Below, in pieces: positions 8,446-16,153 of a stretch of 64,000 nt of DNA. Numbering within the stretch: the first letter of the stretch is position 1; every line of letters starts with the position of its first letter. Origin of the DNA: Variovorax paradoxus (lineage in GTDB: Bacteria > Pseudomonadota > Gammaproteobacteria > Burkholderiales > Burkholderiaceae_C); NCBI RefSeq assembly GCF_024734665.1, contig NZ_CP102931.1, forward strand, positions 1,114,001-1,178,000. Direction: 5' to 3'. The notes below the pieces were generated by a model, which worked only from the letters and a program-made list of their open reading frames with translations, was not told where the DNA came from and made no database searches. The translations under genes and the position numbers were made by a program.

Positions 8446-8983
8446 GGCCCGAGGGCTGTGCGGCGAACACTTCGATCGCCGCCAGCCGGGCCACCGAACG
8501 GCCCGGCTTCACATCGCCGGCCATCACCAGCCGCGCCATGCCGTTGCGACCCAGCGGCGCGCCGTTCAGGCTGTAGGCAACCAGCGCCATGCGGTTGCCG
8601 GATTCGGGTGCGATCTCCGCGAGCGAGACCACCGCACGGTAGCCGTCGCTGCCGACCACCACCGCATACATCGAGAGCACCGGGTTGCGCACCGTGGTGT
8701 CCGGCTTGAGGCCGACCGACGCATCGTTCAGCAGGGTCCACAGGCTCACGCCGGTGTAGGTGTTGCTGCCGGCCGTCAGCGTGACGGCGGGCAGTGCCTG
8801 CAGGGCTGCGAGGTCGAAGGTGGCGCGCTTGCCGACGATGCCCGAGACGGTGAAGGAGGGCGAGATGCCTTCGTTGGTGGCGGCCGTAACGTGCGGCGTC
8901 ACGGCGCCTGTCTGTGGGCTGCCGCCGGCACAACCTGCGAGCACGGTCAACAGGGACAACAGGAACAGGGTGCGGTCTTTCAC
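8441..8983 (-). CDS. Lipoprotein with molybdopterin-dependent oxidoreductase (sulfite-oxidase-like) domain
   Basis: A 180-residue protein beginning at a GTG (8983) that has a GAGGAG ribosome-binding site six bases upstream. The N-terminus is a lipoprotein signal peptide with lipobox LAGC. The rest (SFTVSGIVGKRATFDLAALQ, GVSLWTLLNDA, YAVVVGSDGYRAVVSLAEI, RLVMAGDVKPGRSVARLAAIEV) matches the truncated oxidoreductase molybdopterin-binding domain found in many small exported proteins. No cofactor-ligating Cys is apparent outside the signal peptide, so it may not itself be an enzyme. It is divergent from the modE-like gene, fitting a molybdenum-related context. Confidence 0.75.
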   Translation of the reverse strand: MKDRTLFLLSLLTVLAGCAGGSPQTGAVTPHVTAATNEGISPSFTVSGIVGKRATFDLAALQALPAVTLTAGSNTYTGVSLWTLLNDASVGLKPDTTVRNPVLSMYAVVVGSDGYRAVVSLAEIAPESGNRMALVAYSLNGAPLGRNGMARLVMAGDVKPGRSVARLAAIEVFAAQPSGR

Positions 8984-9012
8984 TGGAACTCCTCGTTTCC
9001 CCGGGCGGGTAG

Positions 9013-9037
9013 CGTCGTATTCATTCTTGCATAGCGC
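9013..9037. promoter_or_regulatory. Candidate ModE-binding site (Mo-box)
   Basis: An imperfect dyad starting CGTCGTATTC and ending CATAGCGC lies in the 111-bp gap between the lipoprotein gene and the modE-like gene. It resembles the general form of ModE sites (CGNTATATA and its mirror), and shares GTATTC with a second candidate before modB. Evidence is pattern similarity only. Confidence 0.3.
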
Positions 9038-9094
9038 TGACAGCCCACCGCGGCGGACAATGGCGGCCCGCATTGGTTTACGCTTGGCGCCAAC

Positions 9095-9442
9095 ATGAAA
9101 TCCAAAGTCCAGTTCCGTCTGCGCGTCTACCGGGACGACACCATCGCCATCGGTCCCGGCAAGATCGCCGTGCTCGAAGCCGTGGCCGAGACCGGCTCGA
9201 TCTCGGCGGCTGCCCGGCTGCTGGGCATGTCGTATCGCAGGGCCTGGATGCTGATCGACGAGATGAACCAGTCGCTGGCCTCGCCGGCCGTGAACACCGC
9301 CGCCGGCGGCTCGCGCGGGGGCGGCACCGCACTGACGCCGGTGGGCGAGGAAATCGTCAAGCACTACCGCGCCATCGAGAACGCGGCGCGCCTTGCCACG
9401 GCGGCCGACATCCGCGCGCTGACGCGCCTGCTGGCGCCATGA
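9095..9442 (+). CDS. modE: ModE-type winged helix-turn-helix regulator lacking molybdate-binding domains
   Basis: A 115-residue protein matching only the N-terminal DNA-binding domain of ModE: the core GKIAVLEAVAETGSISAAARLLGMSYRRAWMLIDEMN is split here over residues about 22-58, followed by the wing TALTPVGEEIVKHYRAIE. E. coli ModE is about 262 residues with two C-terminal Mop/TOBE domains that bind molybdate; these are absent. Short ModE proteins are known in many bacteria, and molybdate sensing is then unexplained or supplied by another protein. The stop overlaps the next start (ATGA), so it is translationally coupled to the TrmO-like gene. Confidence 0.88.
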   Translation: MKSKVQFRLRVYRDDTIAIGPGKIAVLEAVAETGSISAAARLLGMSYRRAWMLIDEMNQSLASPAVNTAAGGSRGGGTALTPVGEEIVKHYRAIENAARLATAADIRALTRLLAP

Positions 9443-9936
9443 GCTCCGAGGCCGAGGCCGATGTCGTCTGCCGCCCGGTCGGCCTGGTGCGCAGCCGCTT
9501 CACTGAGGCCACCGGCATGCCGATCCAGACGGCCGGCGCGCCCGAAGAAACGGGGCGCATCGAAGTGTTCGCCGAGTTCGCGCCGGGCCTGCGCGACATC
9601 GAGGGCTTCGACTACCTGATCCTCGTCACCCATCTGCATCAGTGCGCGCACGAGCGGCTGGAGGTGGTGCCCTTTCTGGACAACGCATCGCACGGCGTCT
9701 TCGCCACGCGCGCGCCCGCGCGGCCGAACCGGCTGGGCCTGTCGATCGTGCGGCTCACCTCGGTGGAGGGCACGACGCTGCACTTCAGCGGCAACGACAT
9801 GATGGACGGCACGCCCGTGCTCGACATCAAGCCCTACGTGCCGAAGTTCGACGTGCGCGAGACCGACCGCATCGGCTGGTTCGGCGCCAGGCTCGATCAG
9901 CTGCCGCGCACCCGCTCCGACGGCAGGACGGGCTGA
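9439..9936 (+). CDS. TrmO/TsaA family SAM-dependent methyltransferase
   Basis: A 165-residue protein of the TsaA/TrmO (YaeB) beta-barrel family. Typical motifs are GLVRSRFTE at the N-terminus, ETGRIEVF, LRDIEGFDYLILVTHLHQ, VFATRAPARPNRLGLSIVRL and the closing DGTPVLDIKPYVPKFD. E. coli TrmO N6-methylates the t6A base at position 37 of some tRNAs using S-adenosylmethionine. This version is shorter than the E. coli enzyme (235 residues) because the C-terminal domain is missing. Its ATG overlaps the modE stop, and short TsaA-like proteins are often found beside metal-transport genes. A role in molybdenum metabolism is therefore possible but unproven. Confidence 0.8.
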   Translation: MSSEAEADVVCRPVGLVRSRFTEATGMPIQTAGAPEETGRIEVFAEFAPGLRDIEGFDYLILVTHLHQCAHERLEVVPFLDNASHGVFATRAPARPNRLGLSIVRLTSVEGTTLHFSGNDMMDGTPVLDIKPYVPKFDVRETDRIGWFGARLDQLPRTRSDGRTG

Positions 9937-10081
9937 TCGGGCGGAGCGTTTTCCGGCGGGTCCTGCCAGCCTTGCCAGCACGCCTGCCTGCCGCACCAGC
10001 GTTTCGTCGAAGCAGCGTTCGCCGCTCAGCAGGTTGCCGAGCGCCGCGCCGGCAAAACTTCGAGGATGTGCTCCGCACCCG

Positions 10082-10345
10082 TCATGTGCCGCTACATGCG
10101 TGCCACTGCTCCCGGTGGTCGACCCACACCGCCTGGCGGCGCAGCACCTCGCCGATGTCGCCGGCATCGGCCGTTGCCACGAAGAAGGACTGGCTCGCCC
10201 CGTCGGGGCCGGTGATGGACAGCACGAAGCCCTCTGCATCCATGGCGCGCTCGATGCGCCATTCCTGCACCTGCATCACGTGGTGGCGAAGCTCCGGCCG
10301 GCCGGAGATCGAGCGAACAACGGTGTCGTGGATGGAAGGGCGCAT
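10082..10345 (-). CDS. Small hypothetical protein, divergent from modB
   Basis: An 87-residue soluble protein with no family I recognise. The start at 10345 has a good AGGAGA ribosome-binding site ten bases upstream. The sequence alternates charged and hydrophobic residues (HHVMQVQEWRIERAMDAEGF, then VLSITGPDGASQSFFVATA), suggesting a small mixed alpha/beta fold. It shares the 108-bp divergent promoter region with modBAC, so it may answer to the same molybdenum control. The 145 bp between its stop and the end of the TrmO-like gene hold nothing I can identify. Confidence 0.6.
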   Translation of the reverse strand: MRPSIHDTVVRSISGRPELRHHVMQVQEWRIERAMDAEGFVLSITGPDGASQSFFVATADAGDIGEVLRRQAVWVDHREQWHACSGT

Positions 10346-10360
10346 GGGTGGGATATCTCC

Positions 10361-10386
10361 TACGCTGTATTCCTCAGTATATGAAG
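10361..10386. promoter_or_regulatory. Candidate ModE-binding site upstream of modBAC
   Basis: CGCTGTATTC followed by AGTATATGAAG forms an imperfect dyad in the divergent region between the small hypothetical gene and modB, about 70-90 bp before the modB start. It resembles ModE operators and the candidate at 9013. The position suits repression of the transporter when molybdate is plentiful. Confidence 0.35.
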
Positions 10387-10453
10387 ACTCATGGCTTTGC
10401 GCACCCCCGTGAGAACCTTAGGGCTCATCGTGTAACAATCTCGCCGTATTTTC

Positions 10454-11137
10454 ATGAACACGACGAACTCGCTCATCGCTTCGACCGACTGGTTCCCGCT
10501 GGTGCTGTCGCTCAAGGTTGCCGCCGTGGCGACCCTGCTGGCGCTGATCGTCGGCGTGGCGCTGGGCTGGGTGTTTGCGCGCAAGAAGTTCTTTGGCCGC
10601 ACCGTGCTCGAGGCCGTCTTCATGCTGCCGCTGGTGCTGCCGCCCACGGTGATCGGCTACGCGATCCTCGTGGCGGCCGGGCGCCGCAGCCCGCTGGGCG
10701 CGTGGCTGCGCGAGCATCTCGACTACACCATCATCTTCAGCTGGCACGGCGCCGTGGTGGCCTCTGCCGTGGTCGCGCTGCCGCTGGTGCTCAAGTCGGC
10801 CAGCGCGGCGTTCTCGGGCGTCGACCGCTCGCTCGAAGCTGCGGCCAGCACGCTGCGGCAGTCGCCGTTCTCGGTGTTCCTGCGTGTCACGCTGCCGCTG
10901 GCCTGGCCTGGCATCCTGGCCGGCACGCTGCTCGCGTTCGCGCGTGCCATGGGCGAATTCGGCGCGTCGCTGATGGTGGCTGGCTCCATCCCCAAGCAGA
11001 CGCAGACGTTGTCGATGGCCATTTATGACGCGGTGCAGGCAGGGCACGACGACCTCGCTCTGCTGCTGGTCATCGTGACTTCGTTGCTGTCGATCACCGT
11101 GCTGGTGCTGTCGAACCGCTTCTTTTCTCTTCGCTGA
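10454..11137 (+). CDS. modB: Molybdate ABC transporter permease ModB
   Basis: A 227-residue inner-membrane permease with about five hydrophobic helices. MLPLVLPPTVIGY and the EAA loop (EAAASTLRQSPFSVFLRVTLPLAWPG, across residues about 137-162) are signatures of ModB/CysT-type permeases. The EAA loop contacts the ATPase ModC. It is the first gene of a modB-modA-modC unit; the usual order is A-B-C. Molybdate import feeds cofactor synthesis for the formate dehydrogenase-type enzymes encoded nearby. Confidence 0.94.
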   Translation: MNTTNSLIASTDWFPLVLSLKVAAVATLLALIVGVALGWVFARKKFFGRTVLEAVFMLPLVLPPTVIGYAILVAAGRRSPLGAWLREHLDYTIIFSWHGAVVASAVVALPLVLKSASAAFSGVDRSLEAAASTLRQSPFSVFLRVTLPLAWPGILAGTLLAFARAMGEFGASLMVAGSIPKQTQTLSMAIYDAVQAGHDDLALLLVIVTSLLSITVLVLSNRFFSLR

Positions 11138-11164
11138 TTTCGTTTCAACAATCTGGAGTTGTCC

Positions 11165-11914
11165 ATGCGTCCGTTTCGCCTTCTGTCGTTGATTCTTGCA
11201 CTCGCCTTGCCGCTGGTTGCGGGCGCCCAGCAAATCACCGTGTCCGCCGCTGCCAGCCTGACCGACGCATTCAAGGAAATCGGCCCCAAGTTCGAGGCTG
11301 CCAAGACGGGTGCCACGGTGCGCTTCAATTTCGCGGCCTCAGGCGTACTGCTGCAGCAGATCGGCCAGGGCGCACCGGTGGATGTGTTCGCCAGCGCCGA
11401 CCAGGAGACGATGAACCGCGGCGTCGAGCAGAAGGCGATCGACGCCGCCACGCGAAAAGACTTCGTCACCAACAGCCTGGTGCTCATCGAACCGGCCAAG
11501 GAGGGTGTGGGCCTCAAGACGCTGCAGGATCTGGGCGGCGCCAATGTGAAGAAGATCGCCGTCGGCAAGGTCGCCACCGTGCCGGTCGGCCGCTACACCA
11601 AGCAGGTGCTGGACAACGCCAACCTCTGGACCACGCTCGAACCCAAGTTCGTACAGGCCGACAGCGTGCGCCAGGTGCTCGACTACGTGAGCCGCGGCGA
11701 GGTCGAGGCCGGCTTCGTCTACCGCACCGACGCGGCCGTGGCCGGCGACAAGGTGAAGATCGCCTTCACGCCCACCGGCCACACGCCCGTGACCTACCCC
11801 ATCGCCGTGGTCGCCGAGAGCAAGCAGAAGGCCCTGGCCGGCGACTTCATCGCCTTCCTCTCGACGCCCGCCGCGCAGGAAGTGCTCACGCGCTACGGAT
11901 TCGGCAAGCCATGA
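11165..11914 (+). CDS. modA: Molybdate ABC transporter periplasmic binding protein ModA
   Basis: A 249-residue exported binding protein. The signal peptide ends at about residue 21 (ALPLVAGAQQ), and the mature chain opens with ITVSAAASLTDAFKEIGPKF, the ModA hallmark whose serines bind the oxyanion. FNFAASGVLLQQI and QGAPVDVFASAD are also typical. I chose the ATG at 11165 because GGAG lies six bases before it; a TTG two codons upstream is inside that spacer. The stop overlaps modC by four bases (ATGA). Confidence 0.95.
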   Translation: MRPFRLLSLILALALPLVAGAQQITVSAAASLTDAFKEIGPKFEAAKTGATVRFNFAASGVLLQQIGQGAPVDVFASADQETMNRGVEQKAIDAATRKDFVTNSLVLIEPAKEGVGLKTLQDLGGANVKKIAVGKVATVPVGRYTKQVLDNANLWTTLEPKFVQADSVRQVLDYVSRGEVEAGFVYRTDAAVAGDKVKIAFTPTGHTPVTYPIAVVAESKQKALAGDFIAFLSTPAAQEVLTRYGFGKP

Positions 11915-12699
11915 TCGATGTCGATCTGAAGCTCACGGTGGCCGACGGCCGCCGGCGCTTCGATCTGGCGGTGCGTTTCGCGACGGACGTGCCCTTTGCC
12001 GCGCTCTACGGCCCGTCGGGCGCGGGCAAGTCGCTGACCTTGCAGGCCATTGCCGGCCTGCTGCATCCTTCGTCGGGCCACGTGCGGCTCGACGGCCGCA
12101 CGCTGTACGACTCGGCCCAGGGCATCGACGTGCCCGCGCCGGCGCGGCGCATCGGCTACTTGTTCCAGGACTACGCGCTGTTCCCGCACCTGAGCGTGCG
12201 CGAGAACGTGGCCTTCGGGCTGACCGCATGGCACCGCCGCAAGCCGGCTGCGAAAGACGCCGAACGCGTGCACGCCCTGCTCGAAAGCTTCGGCCTTGCG
12301 GCGCTGGCCGACAGCCGACCGCAGAGCCTGTCGGGCGGCCAGCAGCAGCGCGTGGCGCTCGCGCGTGCGCTGGCCTGCGAGCCGCAAGTGCTGCTGCTCG
12401 ACGAGCCTTTTGCTGCGCTCAACCCGATGCTGCGCGCGGAGCTGCGCAACGAACTTGCGCAGGTGCGCAGGCAGTGGGGCATTCCGGTGCTGATGATCAC
12501 GCACGACATCGAGGACGTGCTCGCGCTGGCCGACGTGGCCTTCGTCTACAAGGATGGGCAGGTGGTGCGCGAGATCGACCTGCACAATGCCGAAAGCCGC
12601 GACTTTGCGCTGCGCGATATCGCTGGCGTGCAGGCTGTGGAAGAGACGCCGTTGCGCAGCAAGTTGCGCGGGCTGCTGATGCAAGACGTACGCGGCTGA
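11911..12699 (+). CDS. modC: Molybdate ABC transporter ATP-binding protein ModC (short form)
   Basis: A 262-residue ABC ATPase with Walker A GPSGAGKS (34-41), Q-loop FQDYALFP, signature LSGGQQQR (140-147) and Walker B VLLLDEP (160-166). Classical ModC has about 350 residues with a C-terminal TOBE/Mop domain; that domain is missing here. The D-loop, usually ALD, reads ALN (N171), an unusual change at a position that helps organise the ATP sandwich dimer. The ATG overlaps the modA stop, implying translational coupling. With ModE also lacking Mop domains, no molybdate-binding regulatory domain is encoded in this locus. Confidence 0.92.
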   Translation: MIDVDLKLTVADGRRRFDLAVRFATDVPFAALYGPSGAGKSLTLQAIAGLLHPSSGHVRLDGRTLYDSAQGIDVPAPARRIGYLFQDYALFPHLSVRENVAFGLTAWHRRKPAAKDAERVHALLESFGLAALADSRPQSLSGGQQQRVALARALACEPQVLLLDEPFAALNPMLRAELRNELAQVRRQWGIPVLMITHDIEDVLALADVAFVYKDGQVVREIDLHNAESRDFALRDIAGVQAVEETPLRSKLRGLLMQDVRG

Positions 12700-12705
12700 C
12701 GTTTG

Positions 12706-12725
12706 TGTATCGCATAAGCGATACA
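12706..12725. promoter_or_regulatory. Palindromic operator candidate of the toxin-antitoxin pair
   Basis: TGTATCGC, ATAA, GCGATACA is a perfect 8-bp inverted repeat ending ten bases before the antitoxin ATG. TACAAT (12722-12727) inside its right arm could be a -10 element. This is the expected form of an autoregulatory operator for a ribbon-helix-helix antitoxin. Confidence 0.6.
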
Positions 12726-12734
12726 ATTTTGGCG

Positions 12735-13016
12735 ATGAAAACCGCCACCATCCCTTCCGTGCGTGTCGAGCCCGAGTTCCGCGACGAAGTCGAGCAAGTG
12801 CTCGGCAAGGGTGAATCCTTGTCCCAGTTCGTCGAGGCAGCCGTCCGCGCCTGTGTTCTGCAGCGAAAGAGCCAGGCCGAGTTCGTCGCCCGTGGCATGA
12901 AGTCGTTGGCGAGCGCGCGCCGCAGCGGCGAGTATGTCGAGGCTGGCGAAGTGATGCATCGTCTCAAGGCAAAACTCGAAACGGCAAAGAAGCAGCAGAG
13001 CGCGGCGCGTCGGTGA
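12735..13016 (+). CDS. Antitoxin of a ParD/ribbon-helix-helix type toxin-antitoxin pair
   Basis: A 93-residue basic protein. Residues about 5-50 (IPSVRVEPEFRDEVEQVL then GESLSQFVEAAVRACVL) read as a ribbon-helix-helix DNA-binding domain similar to YlcI/YnfO-type and ParD antitoxins. The C-terminal half, RSGEYVEAGEVMHRLKAKLE, resembles the toxin-wrapping tail of ParD proteins. It sits immediately before, and overlaps by four bases (GTGA), a ParE-like toxin gene. A perfect palindrome precedes it. Together they should form an autoregulated module that neutralises the toxin. Confidence 0.8.
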   Translation: MKTATIPSVRVEPEFRDEVEQVLGKGESLSQFVEAAVRACVLQRKSQAEFVARGMKSLASARRSGEYVEAGEVMHRLKAKLETAKKQQSAARR

Positions 13017-13327
13017 GCTACTCGGTCCGGTTCACGCGCCAGGCGGCTGACGACTTGGAGCGGCTGTACGACTTTGTCCTCGAGCGAGAGCTCGCGAGGG
13101 GCGGCGATCTGGAGTTGGCCTCGCGGGCCCTCGAGGCTATCGAGCACGGCATTGCCACACTCGGTTTTTCGCCCTTCACTTGCCGCAAGGCGGGCGACAG
13201 CCCCTTCATCCGCGAACTTGTGATTCCCTTCGGTGCCAGCGGCTACGTCGCATTGTTCGAAATAGAAGCGAACGACTCGATCGTCGTGGCCGCTGTCAGG
13301 CATCAGCGGGAAGACGATTACCACTGA
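13013..13327 (+). CDS. RelE/ParE family toxin
   Basis: A 104-residue protein starting at GTG 13013, overlapping the antitoxin stop. The pattern YSVRFTRQAADDLERLYDFV, a long helix, then FIRELVIPFGASGYVALFEIE and VVAAVRHQREDDYH is that of ParE/RelE-fold toxins, ending in the usual RHxxEDDY. ParE members poison gyrase and RelE members cleave mRNA on ribosomes; the sequence alone does not decide which. The pair lies between the molybdate transporter and the YdeP-type molybdoenzyme gene. Confidence 0.85.
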   Translation: MSYSVRFTRQAADDLERLYDFVLERELARGGDLELASRALEAIEHGIATLGFSPFTCRKAGDSPFIRELVIPFGASGYVALFEIEANDSIVVAAVRHQREDDYH

Positions 13328-13439
13328 GCGAGCAAGGCCGCGGAGGCCGCTACGGCGATGCCCTTCATTTCCTTTTTGAATCGCCGCATGTCCCGATTCA
13401 ATTTGACGCTCCGCAGGCCCACGGCGAACACTCGCCGGC

Positions 13440-15800
13440 ATGAGCAGTGAGCAGAAGATCGAGTTTTACAAGGGCCCTGCGGGCGGTTGGGGCGCACTGC
13501 GCAGCGTGACGACTGCGCTGCTGCGGCAGGACATTCCCATCAAGGGCGCGAAGACCCTGCTGTCGGCCAACCAGCCCGACGGCTTCGACTGCCCCGGCTG
13601 CGCCTGGCCCGACCGCAACCATGCCTCGACCTTCGAGTTCTGCGAGAACGGCGTCAAGGCCGTGGCCGCCGAAGCCACCGCGCGCCGCGCCGGCCCCGAG
13701 CTGTTCGCCAAGCACACCGTGGCCGAACTCGCTGCGCAAAGCGACTTCTGGCTCGAAGACCAGGGCCGCCTCACGCACCCCATGGCCTACGACGCGGCCA
13801 GCGACAAGTACGTGCCCATCGAATGGGACGACGCCTTCGCGCGCATCGCCCGGCATCTGAACGCGCTGCCCGACCCGAACCAGGCCATCTTCTACACCTC
13901 GGGCCGCGCGAGCAACGAGGCGGCCTTTCTGTACCAGCTGTTCGTGCGCGAGTACGGCACCAACAATTTTCCCGATTGCTCGAACATGTGCCACGAGCCC
14001 AGCGGCAGCGGCATGCGCCCGCAGTTCGGCGTGGGCAAGGGCACAGTCACGCTCGACGACTTCGAGAAGGCCGACGCGATCTTCATCTTCGGCCAGAACC
14101 CCGGCACCAACCATCCGCGCATGCTCGGCGAGCTGCGCTCGGCTTCCAAGCGCGGCGCGCGCATCGTGAGCTTCAACCCGCTGCGCGAGCGCGGCCTGGA
14201 GCGCTTTGCCGATCCGCAGGACAAGCTCGAGATGGCGACCATGGGCTCCACGCCCATCAGCACGCACTACTTCCAGCTGCGCGTGGGCGGCGACTTCTCC
14301 GTCATCAAGGGGATGATGAAGCACGTCATCGAGCGCGAAGACGAAGCGGTCGCGCGCGGCGAGCCCTCGGTGCTCGACCATGAATTCATTGCCACGCACA
14401 CCACCGGCTTCGACGCGCTGGCAGCTGACCTGCGCGCCGAGTCGTGGGACATCCTGGTGCAGGAGTCGGGCCTGAGCGAAGCGCAGATCCGCGCCGCAGC
14501 CGACGTGTACCTGGGCGCCAAGCGCGTCATCGCCTGCTGGGGCATGGGCATCACGCAGCACCAGCATTCGGTCGCCACCATCCAGATGATCGGCAACTGG
14601 CTCATGCTGTGCGGCCACATGGGCCGCGAAGGCGCGGGCGCCTGCCCGGTGCGCGGCCACAGCAACGTGCAGGGCGACCGCACCATGGGCATCTGGGAAA
14701 AGCCGCCTGCAGCCCTGCTCGACCGGCTGCAGAAGGTGTTCGACTTCGAGCCGCCGCGGCAGAACGGCGTCGACACGGTCGAGGCCATCCGGTTGATGCT
14801 CGACGGCAAGGGCAAGGTGTTCTTCGCGCTCGGCGGCAACTTTGCGGCCGCGACGCCCGACACCTACCAGACCTGGAAGGCGCTGCAGCAGTGCGACCTG
14901 ACGGTGCACGTGACCACCAAGCTCAACCGCAGCCACGTGGTCCACGGGCGCGAGGCGCTGATATTGCCTTGCCTGGGCCGCACCGAGATCGACATGCAGG
15001 CCGCCGGCCCGCAGGGCGTGACGGTGGAAGACTCGATGAGCATGGTGCACATCTCGATGGGCATCAACCCGCCTGCGTCGCAGCACCTGCTGTCGGAGCC
15101 GGCCATCGTGGCGCGGCTCGCGGCCGCCACCATCGGCGCGCGAAGCAAGACGCCGTGGCTGTGGCTCATCGAAGACTACGCGCGCATCCGCGACAAGATC
15201 GAAGCCGTTTTCGACGACTTCAAGGACTTCAACACGCGCGTGGCGCACCCCGGCGGCTTTCGCCTGCGCAACACCGCGAGCGAGCGCGTGTGGAACACCG
15301 CGTCGAAGAAGGCCGTGTTCTTCACGCACGCCGTGCCGCTGGACACCCATTCGCATCGCGCCCGCGCGCGCTTCGCGAAGAAGGGCGACACCATCGTCTT
15401 CACGCTGCTGACCACGCGTTCGCATGACCAGTACAACACCACCATCTACGGCATGGACGACCGCTACCGCGGTGTGTTCGGCCAGCGCCGCGTGGTGTTC
15501 ATCAACAAGGAAGACATCCACAAGCTCGGCATGAAAGACGGTGACTGGGTCGACATCCAGACCGTGTGGAACGACGGCCAGGAGCGCCGCGCCGACCGCT
15601 TCAAGCTGGTGGCCTACGACATTCCGCGCGGCAACATCGCGGCCTACTACCCCGAGACCAATCCGCTGGTGCCGCTGTCGGCTGTGGCGGAGAACGCGGG
15701 CACGCCGACTTCCAAGTCCATTCCCGTGGTGCTGGTGCCGCACGAGCTGCCGATCCAGAAGCTGGCGGAGGACCAGGCGGACGGGATGGTGGCTGCATGA
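13440..15800 (+). CDS. FdhF/YdeP family molybdopterin oxidoreductase
   Basis: A 786-residue cytoplasmic protein of the FdhF/YdeP family. It has the N-terminal motif CPGCAWPD (C51, C54), the molybdopterin core (YTSGRASNEAAFLYQLF, SNMCHEPSG, FIFGQNPGTNHPRM, GHSNVQGDRTMG) and a C-terminal molybdopterin-dinucleotide-binding domain (TTRSHDQYNTTIYG). Only a partial cysteine set is present at the N-terminus, as usual for YdeP, and there is no Sec or Cys clearly placed as a formate dehydrogenase Mo ligand. Substrate is unknown; E. coli YdeP is linked to acid resistance. It heads a unit with a small protein and FdhD, 112 bp after the toxin gene. Confidence 0.92.
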   Translation: MSSEQKIEFYKGPAGGWGALRSVTTALLRQDIPIKGAKTLLSANQPDGFDCPGCAWPDRNHASTFEFCENGVKAVAAEATARRAGPELFAKHTVAELAAQSDFWLEDQGRLTHPMAYDAASDKYVPIEWDDAFARIARHLNALPDPNQAIFYTSGRASNEAAFLYQLFVREYGTNNFPDCSNMCHEPSGSGMRPQFGVGKGTVTLDDFEKADAIFIFGQNPGTNHPRMLGELRSASKRGARIVSFNPLRERGLERFADPQDKLEMATMGSTPISTHYFQLRVGGDFSVIKGMMKHVIEREDEAVARGEPSVLDHEFIATHTTGFDALAADLRAESWDILVQESGLSEAQIRAAADVYLGAKRVIACWGMGITQHQHSVATIQMIGNWLMLCGHMGREGAGACPVRGHSNVQGDRTMGIWEKPPAALLDRLQKVFDFEPPRQNGVDTVEAIRLMLDGKGKVFFALGGNFAAATPDTYQTWKALQQCDLTVHVTTKLNRSHVVHGREALILPCLGRTEIDMQAAGPQGVTVEDSMSMVHISMGINPPASQHLLSEPAIVARLAAATIGARSKTPWLWLIEDYARIRDKIEAVFDDFKDFNTRVAHPGGFRLRNTASERVWNTASKKAVFFTHAVPLDTHSHRARARFAKKGDTIVFTLLTTRSHDQYNTTIYGMDDRYRGVFGQRRVVFINKEDIHKLGMKDGDWVDIQTVWNDGQERRADRFKLVAYDIPRGNIAAYYPETNPLVPLSAVAENAGTPTSKSIPVVLVPHELPIQKLAEDQADGMVAA

Positions 15801-15834
15801 GCCACCGGGCCGCTGCAGAGGCGGAGGCGATCAG

Positions 15835-16122
15835 ATGAGCGCCTTGCTTCAGGACAACCTTTCCGTGGCCATCCTGCGCATGCTCGCGCAGGCGCCAGAC
15901 GATGCTGGTGTTTCGCTGCCGCGCTTGGGCAAACGGCTCGGGCAGGGCGCAAGCGTGCTGATGCGGCGGCTCACCTTGATGGGCGATGCGGCCATCGGTG
16001 GCGTGCGCGGCCCCGGCTGGGTCCGCGTGGAGCAGCAGGACGGCCGCTGGGTCGCACACCTCCAGGAGCCCGGACGGGCGCAGGTGCAAACGCTGCCCCC
16101 TGAAGACGAAATGGGTGACTGA
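15835..16122 (+). CDS. Small conserved-context protein between the YdeP-type enzyme and FdhD
   Basis: A 95-residue protein starting at the ATG at 15835, which follows GGAGGCG ten bases upstream. The N-terminal part (VAILRMLAQAPDDAGVSL followed by RLGKRLGQGASVLMRRLTLMG) reads like a winged helix-turn-helix, and the C-terminal part contains VRVEQQDGRWVAHL, which could be the wing. I do not recognise a named family. Its place between the molybdoenzyme gene and fdhD, with gaps of 34 and 31 bp, suggests an accessory or regulatory role for that enzyme. Confidence 0.75.
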   Translation: MSALLQDNLSVAILRMLAQAPDDAGVSLPRLGKRLGQGASVLMRRLTLMGDAAIGGVRGPGWVRVEQQDGRWVAHLQEPGRAQVQTLPPEDEMGD

Positions 16123-16153
16123 GCCGACAATGGCAGGCCCACCCGGAGCCACC

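Noticed and set aside
13398..15743. A 781-codon open frame antisense to the YdeP-type gene
   Set aside because: It is His/Arg/Val/Ala-rich, has no recognisable domain, and is a by-product of the third-position GC bias of the real gene on the plus strand.
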